Assembly: GCF_026914265.1 (NCBI RefSeq)
Contig: NC_069135.1
Span: forward strand, 8,635,001 to 8,699,000
DNA length: 64,000 nt
Direction: 5' to 3'
Source: Mya arenaria
Lineage: Eukaryota > Mollusca > Bivalvia > Myida > Myidae
Shown: positions 1-11,766 of the stretch, piece after piece
Position numbering within the stretch: the first letter of the stretch is position 1
Layout: every line of letters starts with the position of its first letter
Position numbers and translations under genes: made by a program
The notes under the pieces: generated by a model
The model's database searches: none
Told to the model about the DNA's origin: nothing
What the model saw: only the letters and a program-made list of their open reading frames with translations

Positions 1-166
1 CAAAAGTCAACAATATGTACATATGTCAAAAATATTCAATATAAATCTTCATAAACCTTTATATTTTATTTATATAGGGTATGATCTGTATTCCCCTTGA
101 GCTGTAATGTCAGAAAATCAGTCAATAGCATTTGATCTTGACAAAATGTTTCAGGCCTTCACATAC

Positions 167-278
167 CGCGGTGCCATGTTGATGACGATGTTAAGTCGAT
201 ATCGACCCGATCATTTGCATCCAGCTGCTCTCTGGCCTCCGCCACACTTGAGCGGGCACGTAAACGCTCCCAGGACTT
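167..278 (-). CDS. Unidentified exon-like segment (112 bp)
   Basis: On the minus strand a good acceptor (a pyrimidine-rich run ending CCCCAG) precedes an open 112-bp stretch that ends at a strong GTATGTG donor. It reads 37 residues starting KSWERLRARSSVAEAREQL and ending DIDLTSSSTWHR, phase 0 in and phase 1 out. The charged, low-hydrophobicity composition looks like real protein. I do not recognise the family. The rest of the gene would lie beyond the left edge or in nearby sequence where I found no other exon. It may instead be a chance open stretch. Confidence 0.35.
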
Positions 279-323
279 CTGGGGCAAGAGTGATGTCTCA
301 GCCAAGTAGGGAAGACATCTTAG

Positions 324-403
324 TGTACCAGGGGAGAGAATGTTTGACAATGGGAAACATCTATGTACCAGGGGAGAGAATGTTTGACAATGGGAAACAT
401 CTA
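324..403. repeat. 40-bp perfect tandem duplication
   Basis: Two head-to-tail copies of a 40-bp unit beginning TGTACCAGGGGAGAGAATG, at 324-363 and 364-403, with no visible difference, so the duplication is recent. It lies just upstream (minus-strand sense) of the exon-like segment. Confidence 0.85.
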
Positions 404-2800
404 TGTGAAAGCGTCTTTTGTTATCAATAATGAAAATGTTGTTTTAATTTAGATTAGGAGCTAGGTTTAACTAGCAGTATGAGTTTGTGTTTAGAGTTTT
501 AAACAGTTTATATATATTTTTTTTTATTTTTTAACGTTAAGACAACAGAATATAGATGTTTTCTATTAACAATCGTTTTACTAAAACAGTTTCATTTGTG
601 CCGTCCATATAATTTGATTTTAGAAATAAAATTTTGTTGGCTAGTATTTTTACCATTTCATATTATGTTGAAGTTATTAATCATTCATTGATTTTCAATA
701 AAATGTTTTGTCATGCTTGGCTTAAGCTCATAGTTTTTAACTGTTTTATTTTAATGCTTACCTTATTTATGTAAAAAGGACTGTGATATCAAGTTGTACA
801 AGATGAAATGTGCCAACATTAACATCTGCGTAACAACTTACTTGTATATTTTTTATTCTCAACTGCTTATTGAATATTCTTTTATGTTTATTTTAAAACG
901 TTAAGTATTGTGTTGATATAGGCGTATATATTACATTTATATTTGTTTTCCTATTTAGTTTTGCCAGTATGTTTAAGCACAATTATTATCACTTTCATGA
1001 GGGACCAGTTGTTGTTTTTAGACCAATTATTTCAAATATTTGATACAATTACTCCTAAATAAAACATATCACATACCTTACCTGTCATTATTTTCTCATG
1101 ATGAATTTTATCCAGCCATCAACTGCCTCAGATTGTTTTTTATTAACATTGGCATTTGCAACACAGTGATATTTATAGGTAGTAAAAAAGATGTTTGTTT
1201 TGCTTTTTAATAAAATATTTTGAGATGCCTTCTTGGTTTCATTTTCCACCAAAGTTTTGAACATAATATATAGTCACTTACATTGAAAGCAACCTATTCC
1301 TATATCATCAGTTTGTTCTACAATACTCCAGTTTCATGGCATTACCCTTGTAACAGACACAAGGGCAGTCACAGACAGCCACCATATCCCCTATCGAATG
1401 AAGTATAGTATCTTGTATGCATTTTCATAGGAATTGAACCAAGTGCAATAACTTACAATAAGAATACAGAAATTAAGAATGGTTTTATTTTATTTTAGGG
1501 ACATTTATCTGCTAGTGTTCCTATAGTGAAAACAATCATTAAGCAATAACTCAAATAATACTGCTGCCAGAGTTACGCTTCCTGAGCACTGCACTTCTCA
1601 ATAAAATTGATCAGTATACGATGTTTAAACTCAATTCTCAAAAGGTAATAACAAAACAATATCGCATCAAGAAATCTGAAAATGAAGTTTGATGACGACA
1701 CCTCAGACAAAAAATAAGATGCTCCCCTACGATTTCAAATCCCCTTCGAATACATTAGTTACTTATACTAAGGCTGTTATGGTGAACATGCAGATATTTT
1801 AATGTGGAGGAGACAAAATGACCTTGACGACAGGTGACCAGAACATATGACCTTCATATCTCCATTCTGTTCAAAATATGTGCCACATTACAATGAATCC
1901 CTTCATCAATTGATGGAGAAGACACAAAATATGTGTGTCCGACCATCGAGGGTGACCTTTACCTGGATTGTTGGTTGTTGCAACTGAATATGGTAAACAT
2001 GTGTGCTTTGTTATTTTGAACTTCTTCCTTCATCTTTTGGATAAGAAAAATATCTAGATGATCATGTTTTAAATATCCGAAGATTTAGAGGTATTCAAGA
2101 TGAATACCACTTGCTACTTGTTTGTGACTTCTACGAGGATCTGCAATCCCAATATACACCACAGAAAAATTATATTAATCCCAACATAAACAAGTTGAGA
2201 CTACTCATGCCATCTTCTAATGTACCGGTAGCTATAGTTAAAGGTGTCTGTACAAATTTGTACCATGCATTTTATATATATGATTTAATGAAAGAATAGT
2301 TTGCCTTGAAGCATGAAATTCTAAAATCACTATTCATATAAAAACCATATTACTGTATAGTTGTTTCAGTGTTTTTCATTGTACTGTTGCATGAGATTGT
2401 AAATTAATATGGTATGTCTTGATATTGTAATGGGCTGGTGGCCTTATAGCAAATAAACTTTGCCATTGCCTTCCGTGAAGCTATGAAGTGAACATGGCAA
2501 TAGACTGATGAGGGACAACTATATAGCCTCAGAAGGAGCATAAAATCCACACGTATTAGCATTTATGGCAACATTTTAACAACACGAGTAACTGCTGCCA
2601 TGCTGTTTATTAAAGGGTATCTTTTTTTCATCACAATGTATGAATGGCAATTAGCAACAATTAAAACGGTTCAGTTGGATATTGAACATGACCTAATGAA
2701 ACATATACATGTGCAAGACAATGTACAGATGGCACATTTTCCCAAACTTAAAATTTCACACTTAAATCACACTGGGAAATTTTTACAATATCCAATCAAA
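404..2800. other. AT-rich intergenic sequence
   Basis: No convincing exon. Several AATAAA motifs occur on the plus strand (about 624, 698, 1057, 1209, 2450). If the plus-strand segment after the AG at about 76-77 is a terminal exon, they could serve a gene entering from the left, but nothing confirms this. Short open frames here have no recognisable content. Confidence 0.4.
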
Positions 2801-3133
2801 TCTCTGAGTCATTAAAAAAGTAACACAACTCGGTCAAAATACTTTAATAACACGTATCAACATGGACAAATCTCAATATCAAAACCAAAAGATGCCCAAG
2901 ATCTATATAATTCCAGAACATACTAAATTCCACACACATTTGAAATAAATTATAGTCCTTCCAATTTAAGTCCCCATATTCATATTTCACAAAAAGATCA
3001 CATATACTGGTCATACTATAACTAAAAATGGATCCTTTGAATGCTTGTAAAACAAGCTGCCAATTGTTCCCAGTGTTCTAGGACACACACACATTGATGC
3101 TGAATAGTCTGATTAACCTACGCAGCGCTGCTA

Positions 3134-6100
3134 TTACAAGGCCTCGGCTCCAGAGATGATTTCAATCAACTCCCTGGTGATGTAAGCCTGTCTGGTTCTG
3201 TTGTACGTCAGATTCAGCTTGACAATCATCTCATCTGTCAACCAATTACATATGTTATGAAAACAAACTTTATTAATATCAAATGTTTCATTTCATGACA
3301 TTAAATGACTCTAGCACATTAAAGGTCTCTGAAATAATTGAGATAAAAATCCCACAAATATCAGTTTGCAAAATAACCTGTCCTCAAAAACTACTAGAAT
3401 TCGAGCTACTGTATGCAACTGAACTTATTGAAACTTGTCAAGCAGCTAAACAAAACATGTTCACATGTCAAGACACTCGACCAAGTTGGCATTTGCAATT
3501 GAGCCTGTTGAGAACAGATTTTAGTACCGGGTATCAAACCTATATAAGAGCCATACCTGCATTCTTGCTGGCAGCGTCCATGGCAGTCATACGAGCACTT
3601 TGTTCGCTGCATGCAGACTCTTTCATGGCAAAGTACATGCGGGAGGCAAGCATGAACTCATTATAGCACTGGATGGTGCTTTGGTCCACACTGTCATAGT
3701 CGTACAGTTTTGGAGCGCTCGTGATGTCAGACTCCGTGAAGATGGGCAGTTGTGTTGACTGGTATGAGACAACAGACCTGTAATGGGTCAATAAAAATTT
3801 CCTCAATACAAACATTTTGTCATTGCTCAGACAATTATAAGACTAACTGAAGACATTGATCAAGGCTTTTAATGGAATAATTTATGCTCTCTGACAGGGT
3901 ACGATTTCGGAGAAGAAAGTTAAAATTGGAAAATGTTACTTTTCAAGCTGTTGTTTTAAAACTGCCAGTTCCAGTACCATACATATGGCAATGGAATAGG
4001 TTGTGGAGAGAAGCATGATAATCAACACTTCAGTTCAATGTTGAGTGGATTTGCGTTATGATAATATGCATGTCAAAAGCAATAAAAAGTTATAAAAAGA
4101 GAATTAAATCAAGAGCCATCATTTTTATATAGGGTTAATATTGTGTACTGTAACCTAATAGTGTGATGGCCGGTAACAACTGTGTAAAGTATTACGTCAA
4201 TTGATAGAAGGGTTAAGAAGTAATTAGTGTAATTCCCACCTGCCTTTTAACTTAAACCAAACACTAAAACTTAAAAAGAAGTTCCTAAACAATTAGGGGC
4301 CTTAATTTGTATTTAGGATAATACAGAGTTTACATCATTGTGTTTTGGTCCTGATAAACAGTGTCAAATTGATTATAAGTGCATTGAATGAAGGGTATTG
4401 GAGTTGTGGAAATGCCAATTTGAACATTAACTAGACACCCAGGCAAGTAGTAGAGCCAGCTTATTCTTCAAAAAGTTGACCTATAAAAATCGCAAGCAAC
4501 TTTCAAACACAATAGCAATTTTTATCTAAACAGGTAGTTACAGGTACAAGTTCATGTATGTACCATGTTTTCCAACCTCTTTATTCTCAAGACAAGCAGC
4601 AGCTATAAAACTGTGCTCACCCTTCAGGCCAATTGTATTCCATAACTGGTGGTAAAATGAAATATAACAACATTCAATCATTAATCATTGCAGGGCATAT
4701 AATTTATATTACTACATGATAAAGTAGCAGACAATAATTGATACAATTCTTCATGATTTTTTCATTGTCTTACTTAAAGGTATTGAAGAAAACTGTCCCA
4801 ACATCATAATTGAATCCTGCCTTTATGATCTGTTGGGCAAGGAATGAAGCATCATTGAAGTTTGGGGGCTTCTTTCCTAGATTTTTACACACCGTCAACA
4901 CATCTTTTGCAAACAACCTGTAAAAATATATGAATATGAGAAACTTCGCCTTTAAAATACAGTTCTATCCTATTGACCATGAAAAATAAAAATCATATTT
5001 GTTTGGATAGAAATTAACCAATACTGGTATCATACATGTTTATGACTTCTTTTATATTTTCCATCCATTTTTTAATTGCTAATCACAAATGCTTTATGTT
5101 TTAAATATATTTTGATTGCGTTGCTTTAACCCATGTGTACACTGATTTAGCATCCCAATACAGATGTGGCATTTCACACATTCCTTGTTTTACCTTTTTA
5201 ACTTTTAAAAGTGCATATATAAATTAAATTATGAAGTAACAACTCTGTATACCTAGTAAGAATCTGGTTAGACTTGTCACCAATGAGGAAAAGCTTGATG
5301 TTCTTGTCTGCACCTTTCTCATACATGATATTTCGAATGGTCCTGCAGATGGATGAGTGCACACCACCACAAAGACCCTTGTCTGATGTGAGCGCCACAA
5401 TCAGCTTGTCCTTGGCCTCCTCCCCAGGGGCAGCCTCGATCTTCTCATAAAATGCTGCAAATTCATGTGAAAGGTTAAGTTTCTCAGAAAATTGCAAGTC
5501 TATTTCAAATCTTCCTCCAAAAAGCTTTTTTGGTAAAATCAAACAACAGATGAGAGCAAATAATAATGAGAATAGTTTCTTAAGAAATATACCAAACGTG
5601 TTTGACTATCACAGATGCAAACCAATGTTTACCAGAGGCACCAGCTCCATAAGACCTGGCTGGTCGCAGTTCTCTCTCTGCCCTGGTGTACTTGGCAGCC
5701 GACACCATCTTCATGGAACTGGTAATCTTCTTGATGTTTGACACAGATTTCAACCTCAGTCGAACTGAGAAAAGATTTAACATTCGTACAAAATAAAGTT
5801 ATTTAAATATTTGTTCAAACTTGATATCTTCTGAATCTTTAAAGTTAATAAATGTCCCTTATTGTACTGTTTAGTTAGACTATGATATGAAATACATACA
5901 CTCTATTTTTAACTTAAGAACTGAAAGAAATTTCTGGTAAGATAATGATGGATGAAAAAATGTTAACAACTTACTTTCTTTAAGTGTGGCCATACCACGC
6001 ACCTGGGTGCTGAAAACAAAAATAAAAAAAGTAGAACATTTACGTTTTAAAGAAAATGCATTTTTAACTTACCATGTACATAAATTTTATTTTTTATAGA

Positions 6101-7451
6101 TAGCATATTGCTTTATCACTAAAAACTAATGCAAAAAACATCACCTCTGGTATTTACTAATCCAGAAATTATTTATCTTCACAATGGCAAATTGATTAAC
6201 GTCCATTTATCTGTTTTTCCCTCAAATATGAGAATAAATGTGTCTTTCCACCATGCTCATGAAAAAAACACAGACATGACTTTCACAAGTCTTTTCGACT
6301 GTTTACATTGCGTCAACCGATGGATCAACACATTCGCTATATTTTTGAGCACACGCCAGGTACCAATAATTAAGATATTGTGCTTGTATGCAAAGTACAC
6401 AATCTCCAGGTACCTAGGTATCCTGAATACAAGAGAAAATATGTGGGTCCAAAATTTGAGCTGTGGAAGAACTTCAAAAAGCCCTGCTCTATGACTAGTC
6501 CATATAAACAGCCGCATCAGAGTCTTTGACGATTTTTGATTTGGCAACTCTACGCTTCCATATCCCACTTGTTGTTTTCCTAGCCAAGAATGACAGATCC
6601 CAGCCCTCAGTATATTGAGTGGAAAGATAACAGGCACATGAGAGGAAAAAAAAAAGTTTGCTAAACATGCATTATTGTTGCTTCTCTGTGACTAGCCACA
6701 ATAATGCGCGTATAGGGAATTTTTTTAACATTTGGATATTCATTTTGTTCCCTAAACGCCACAAGTTGACTGTATCATACCAATGTATAATAAATTCTTC
6801 AACTGTAACTCCACAATATTAAACACTGCATTGTTAAATAAAAACACAAAAGTAAAACATAAATTATTTATAGCCAATACCTTTCTCTTATTTCACTTAA
6901 GTGTTTTATGAAACACAAATTTAGATTGATCTGTCAACAAAGCATCGCCAATTTTTGAACTAGCAAACAGGTGCCCGTTATCTTTCTGCTTAGCGGTACT
7001 TAGCGCTGGTACAAGTTGAAACAACAAGTGGGATATGGACGCATGGAATCGCCAAAACAAAAATCGTCGAAGACTCTGAAACGGCCGTTTATATGGGCTA
7101 TTCTGTGACAGAATAGTGTACATTGTAGAAATACAGTATGATAACGAAGACATAAGTTTTTAGCAACTAAACAGCTTTAAGCCAACGACTAGTTGTTGTC
7201 GATATATATGTAAACATTAATTTGGCCATATTTACAAGGTTTAGGAAACTGATTTAGGAAACTAAGATAAAATAAATGAACATGACCTTGACAAATATTT
7301 ACATTTAAAAACGTCGCCCGTAATTGTACGCATTTGACATTTCATTCTATCATTGTATAAAGCTTCAAACTAATGATACAAACGAATTACAAGCGGTTCT
7401 ACAGTATACTTACTGTGGGACAACCACATTTTGAGCAGCTCTTGAGAACAT
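3134..7451 (-). CDS. ATP5F1C: Mitochondrial ATP synthase F1 subunit gamma
   Basis: Central rotor shaft of the F1 motor, in the mitochondrial matrix. It turns inside the alpha3-beta3 ring and couples proton flow to ATP synthesis. Seven coding exons, all with GT-AG borders: 7414-7451, 5975-6009, 5633-5764, 5253-5454, 4774-4917, 3557-3777, 3134-3234. The total is 873 nt, 290 residues plus stop, close to the animal length. The protein starts [12 protein letters not shown], a basic amphipathic presequence. The mature N-terminal helix follows ([19 protein letters not shown]), then the [12 protein letters not shown] motif in exon 4. The C-terminal helix carries the family signature [14 protein letters not shown]. 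The reading frame joins across all six introns. The start is the ATG at 7451, the only one giving a presequence. The 3' UTR probably ends near 2,840, where minus-strand ATTAAA occurs. No defects seen. Confidence 0.97.
6500..7098. repeat. Inverted repeat (foldback) in intron 1 of the gamma gene
   Basis: The left arm at 6500-6640 and right arm at 6968-7098 are reverse complements at roughly 80% identity by eye. Shared landmarks are CCATATCCCACTTGTTGTTT, CCATATAAAC-GCCG, and AAAGATAAC-GGCAC. About 330 bp separate the arms. It may be a decayed palindromic mobile element. I could not fix outer ends or target duplications. Confidence 0.7.
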
Positions 7452-8230
7452 GTCGGCTCGTCAAGCTCTTTCGGAACGAGGCTGATTAAGGGGAGATAAT
7501 CAATTTATCTGAAAATATGTTAAGTAGTAAAGTTTGCAAAATAGTTGGGCTTACACTACACTAACATAATTCGGAAACGCTCGACGCAAAATAGCAAGTG
7601 CACGTTGTGCTCAAATTGTAACATTGTTTACATAAAATCCATAATATTGATGCTTGAAGTCAATCATGATATACGAAATCATTCAGTGAGAGCCTGGACG
7701 TATAGTTGTTCTTATAGCATTGAAGTAAGATCAGTGAACCTTTCCAATCCACTAAAACATTTTGGTTTACATACTTAAGTTCCTTTTCCTCTTGAAATGT
7801 ATCCCATCCGCCATGTGTCCAAGTCGCAAATCCCATCATCAACAGTGTGTTCCGTTTGGAGTGCACTTGTGGTAGATCTATGATAATACGCGTGCACAAG
7901 GCTTTTCTATTTTATGATACACGAATAAGTTTAAAGTTATCAGCATATTTGAGAAAATGAGTTGTATAACCTTTATACAAAATTAACAGAACATTGAATC
8001 TTTATGATAAGAAACATATCATTTCATTACAGTCCGAGCCTATGATCACGATCTTTTTATGAACAACTTGTATCATAAGCAAAACACAAAATTAACCCTA
8101 AAACATAATAATAAAACTGGTCACGAATTTTGCCCTGCTCGATCCTACCACTGCCCCATCTGGAATTTTGCTATACATTAAAGAAACTGACAATTAGCGT
8201 TTAATTTTCGTTAAGTCCGGTGTCGACTGT
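7452..8230. promoter_or_regulatory. Upstream region of the gamma gene
   Basis: This is the 5' flank of the ATP synthase gamma start and probably holds its promoter and 5' UTR. No TATA box, initiator or divergent exon could be assigned with confidence. The rest is AT-rich sequence without features. Confidence 0.3.
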
Positions 8231-8345
8231 TTAAAGCTGCAATATCATAGATTTACCATGTTTGCAACTTTTTTTATTTTTTGTCTTGGAAAGATCAAAT
8301 TTTTGCGTAAATATCTGCAATCCAATGATATAAGATTGCTGACAA
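8231..8345 (+). mobile_element. Half copy of a palindromic TTAAAGC MITE
   Basis: It starts TTAAAGCTGCAATATCATAG and continues with ATTTACCATG, TTTTTTATTTTTTGTCTTGG and ATATAAGATTGCTGACAATA. This matches one half of the palindromic element seen at 32641-32890. The other half is missing. The sequence runs straight into the ATGG microsatellite. Family assignment (Kolobok-like, TTAA target) is inference from the termini. Confidence 0.55.
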
Positions 8346-8473
8346 TAGATAGATAGATGGATGGATGGATGGATGGATGGAGGGAGGGAGGGAGGGAGGG
8401 AGGGAGGGAGGGAGATGGATGAATGGATGGATGGATGGATGGATGTATGGATGGATGGATAGATGGATGGATG

Positions 8474-8527
<54 letters not shown>

Positions 8528-8622
8528 TGGATGGATGGATGGATGGATGGATGGATGGATGGATGGATGATGGATGGATGGATGGATGGATGGATGGATG
8601 GATGGATGGATGGATGGATGGA
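8346..8622. repeat. Compound microsatellite (ATGG)n / (AGGG)n / (GA)n
   Basis: Starts with GATA repeats, then ATGG, an AGGG block, ATGG again, a pure (GA)n run at about 8479-8524, and a final long ATGG tract. Both strands are open for about 90 codons purely because of the simple repeat. These are not genes. Confidence 0.98.
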
Positions 8623-9360
8623 TCCATTGTATTATAAATCACATGTAGTTAAGTCATACAACTATACTCCATGTACTCGTATATATGTACATACTCGATC
8701 ACACTTATAAATAGGTCTATGTATATGTATTATGTAATGCCATGTTCAATCTATTCTTCAAAGGAGGAAATAAAGAATTATCTATCTATCTATCTATTTA
8801 TTTTAAAGCTTAGTAGCAACAATAAATGTTTGAAAAATGGATGTATTCTGTCCGTCATTCAGATTACTGTAGCCGTGTAGTTATTTATTGGTATTCAGTA
8901 GGTGATATTGCCTAGATTGAAGGAATGATTGACGCCTTTGTGCAGTAAACCGACTTCATTATTTTAAAAATCAGAATTCAAGTTGCTGCAATTATTACGC
9001 GTTCGGGCATGATGTACTGAAGCGGATCATTATTACACATTCGGGCATGATTAACTGAAGCGGATCTGTCGCCTTCTATATAAAATGAAGGGACTTTGGG
9101 AACAGAATATATAGATTTCATTTTACCTTTAAACGCAGGCAATGCTACTGCATCTTCAACGGATATGTCAAGATCTTTTCACAGCCTCTATGCCGATGGA
9201 AGTATAGACTGTGCATGAATTTGAGTTCTTCTCGGTAACGTTTGAAACTTTTCTGAGTTCCGTAAATTGTGCGTGTTGTTACTTAATGTTTGCACGCTTT
9301 GTGGAAATAATTGTTCGAGGTAAGATGGAAACATGTTGTGTTTGTGTTTATATACTAATG
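8623..9360. repeat. Intergenic sequence with small repeats
   Basis: Contains a short (TATC)n run near 8780-8800. At about 8995-9068 there is an imperfect tandem pair of about 38 bp (ATTATTACGCGTTCGGGCAT against ATTATTACACATTCGGGCAT, each ending GAAGCGGATC). No gene is supported. Confidence 0.6.
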
Positions 9361-9367
9361 CCAGGTT

Positions 9368-9705
9368 TTGGATTGTTCTTCTATTACAGTGAGGGCCACC
9401 CAGCCAATTTCTTTGAGTAGATTGTTTATTGATACGGATCGTGTGAGACCGGTAACTTTTCGAGCAGCTTCATATTGAATTGTATCTAGCGTTTCTGTTT
9501 CATATTGGGCACGCTTATTCAAAAGCAGTGATCCGTATTCTAGATGCGGACGAAGATATGACAAATATATGTGGTTAAGTGTTTTTCAGTGTAGTTTAAA
9601 TTTCATCACTGAATTTCATAGTACCAAGAATTCTTGACGCTATTGCGATGATATTATTTATATGTTGGTGCCCAGACCCATCCTTACTGAGTGTCAAATT
9701 ATTCA
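9368..9705 (-). mobile_element. Relic of a CR1/Jockey-like LINE, end of the RT ORF
   Basis: The minus strand reads LTLSKDGSGHQHINNIIAI, and then after a frameshift YLSYLRPHLEYGSLLLNKRA, TLDTIQYEAARKVTGLTRSV and INNLLKEIGW. This is the typical region downstream of the reverse-transcriptase domain in CR1/Jockey-type non-LTR retrotransposons. The pieces lie in different frames with a stop between, so it is a dead fragment. No 3' tail was recognised. Confidence 0.8.
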
Positions 9706-10969
9706 ATAACATGATAACACTATCGTTTTACTTATGTATACACACTTTAAATCATTTTTCATAATGAGTAAGAAACCATAATGATGGGCGGAGTTAGCGA
9801 AGAAAGCGCGATTTTCTTACTCTTAAAGATGTATAGTAATGGGTTCAAAATATGGCATTGTAACCTGTTTACAGCAGTCGGGGAACCAGATGAAGACGTC
9901 ATGCCTGCTAAGTTGTAAAACAACAAGCGTATAGTACTTTGGGAAGACTGGTAGGCGATATTTTTGGCCGGAAATGTAGGTTAGAATTTAGGTACCCTAA
10001 CACACACAAACAATATAATTATGCATTCCCAGACAAAACATGCAATTCGGTCAAAAACTGTCAGTTCGAAAATTGGCAGACCCACAGCCCGGCGCCTGTT
10101 AAGTACTTTCCGCCTGTCAAATCCATATTAATGCATTTTTAACGGTATCTCGGGTACCCGCCAAGAAGTCAAATAACGTTCAACCGTTAGGCAAACCCCA
10201 CATTTCAGCGTCAAATCTACGTCGGAATGCCAACGTCAGAATGACGACGCTAACGCAATTGATAAAATGTTTGACCGAATAAGAAGGTTTACTAATGGTT
10301 ATTGATAAGTTTGAAGAACTCGTTTACTTTTTATAACCGACATGATAGCATTTGGCAGTCGGCCCGAGGATAATTAAAATAAAGATACTATACAACTTTT
10401 GTTTCTATGGAATCAATGTTAATTGATTTTAAATGGGGGAGAAAACCAGCTGCTAACACACAGATGCAGTATTCCGTACCTATGCGCAGTCCGAGGGTAA
10501 GTCAAGTATTCACTATAGGTAATAGCTGACGTCAAGTAAATTTATAATGAATAAGGATGGGCACAGTAAGCGTAACGAACGAGCCCTTCTTAATCATTAA
10601 GAAATTACTTCAGGCCATCTAACTGACTTTGAAATTCAACCTCATTGGCTGATACATGGATAACGTTAAATGTGGTTGAGTGAGTGTGTTTCGGATGACT
10701 TGCAGTGTGTGAACATTTAAACTCATTTTAACCCGCGAACGATGAAATTCTTTATGACTAAAACGGTTTACATACTCAGAATTCGATATGTTTAACATGT
10801 TAAATCCGCTGCAAGTAGATCGCGTAGTAGTTCGATTTAAAAGTTAAACTTAATAACTTACTATTGGGAATCTTTATTATTTTTGCTAAATACACTTCAC
10901 TGGCAATCAATTTAAACTAAGATCAATAAATACAAGCAAAATCACTACATTTAATTAAAAAAATACGTA
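9706..10969. other. Intergenic sequence without recognised features
   Basis: Moderately AT-rich. I see no exon with splice sites, RNA gene or mobile-element terminus. Confidence 0.4.
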
Positions 10970-11155
10970 CTACTTTACTGGTGTACCGGCATGCATACGA
11001 GGTTGTAATGTTTTCGATAAAAATGGCCGAGGAGCTCCGAATGGATTTAGTCTAGTACATAATGATTGCCTATCTGCAACTTCATTGGGACAAAATGTAG
11101 GTTGTATTCTAAACTCGTATAGAGACGTTGGGTGAAGGCCAAGGGACGAAGCCAT
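10970..11155 (-). CDS. Short ORF divergent from caveolin, uncharacterised
   Basis: A 61-codon open frame starting MASSLGLHPTSLYEFRIQP and ending RMHAGTPVK before a TAG. A GTAAAG just before the stop could act as a donor, making this the first coding exon of a longer minus-strand gene. Composition is protein-like (Pro, Arg, few Lys) unlike the AT-rich surroundings, and the start lies about 610 bp from the caveolin start in divergent orientation. No family is recognised and no following exon was found. Confidence 0.25.
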   Translation of the reverse strand: MASSLGLHPTSLYEFRIQPTFCPNEVADRQSLCTRLNPFGAPRPFLSKTLQPRMHAGTPVK

Positions 11156-11766
11156 GATGTCCTTAAAATAGCTCCGTCTGTATGTGTAAAATACCGCTGT
11201 GTCCCGCGACCCATCACCTTACTGCGAACAAAGAGCAATAGAATACGAGACTTTCAAGCTTCACTTCCTCCGGGCCAGTGTAAATATAACGTTCCCTTTC
11301 TTAATATTTTATGCAAATACAATCCGATTATTATATAGTTTCTGTTCTGATTTCATTACAGCAGCACGCATCAGTTCGTAAGCAAATATAAGTTGCCACA
11401 CCTACAGTCAAGTTCCTTTGTCCTTGGAGCACAGACTAAAGTCAGCATGCACACAGAGATGTTTATAATGTTCTAAAGGGTTAACCTGTTGAGCATGTAA
11501 ACTATGAACGCAGCTGGTTATCATATGTGTATAGATGAATACATGAGTGGTATCTGACCAGCTCCTCATTTTTCTGAAGTATTGCCTAGGATAGATAAAT
11601 GGATTAATTTTGTCACAAAATGTCAAAATCGTAAATCGCTGTGGTCTAATCTAATCTTCAGTTATACCAAAACGACTATCCGGGCTGGACTGTGTGGGAC
11701 TGTAAAGACGGTTTTGAAAGGAAACGGTGATATTTTTGATCCTACATTTTTTATAAATCGGCTGTC
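11156..11766 (+). promoter_or_regulatory. Upstream region of caveolin first exon a
   Basis: Likely promoter and 5' UTR of the exon-a transcript, shared with the weak divergent ORF at 10970-11155. No core promoter motif is distinct enough to mark. The upstream region of exon b (11893-12988) is the matching candidate for the second promoter. Confidence 0.3.

Noticed and set aside
5550-5741. Plus-strand open frame over an ATP synthase gamma exon
   Set aside because: Shadow of the minus-strand coding exon 5633-5764.
8295-8642. Open frames of MDGW or HPSI repeats
   Set aside because: Pure microsatellite translation.
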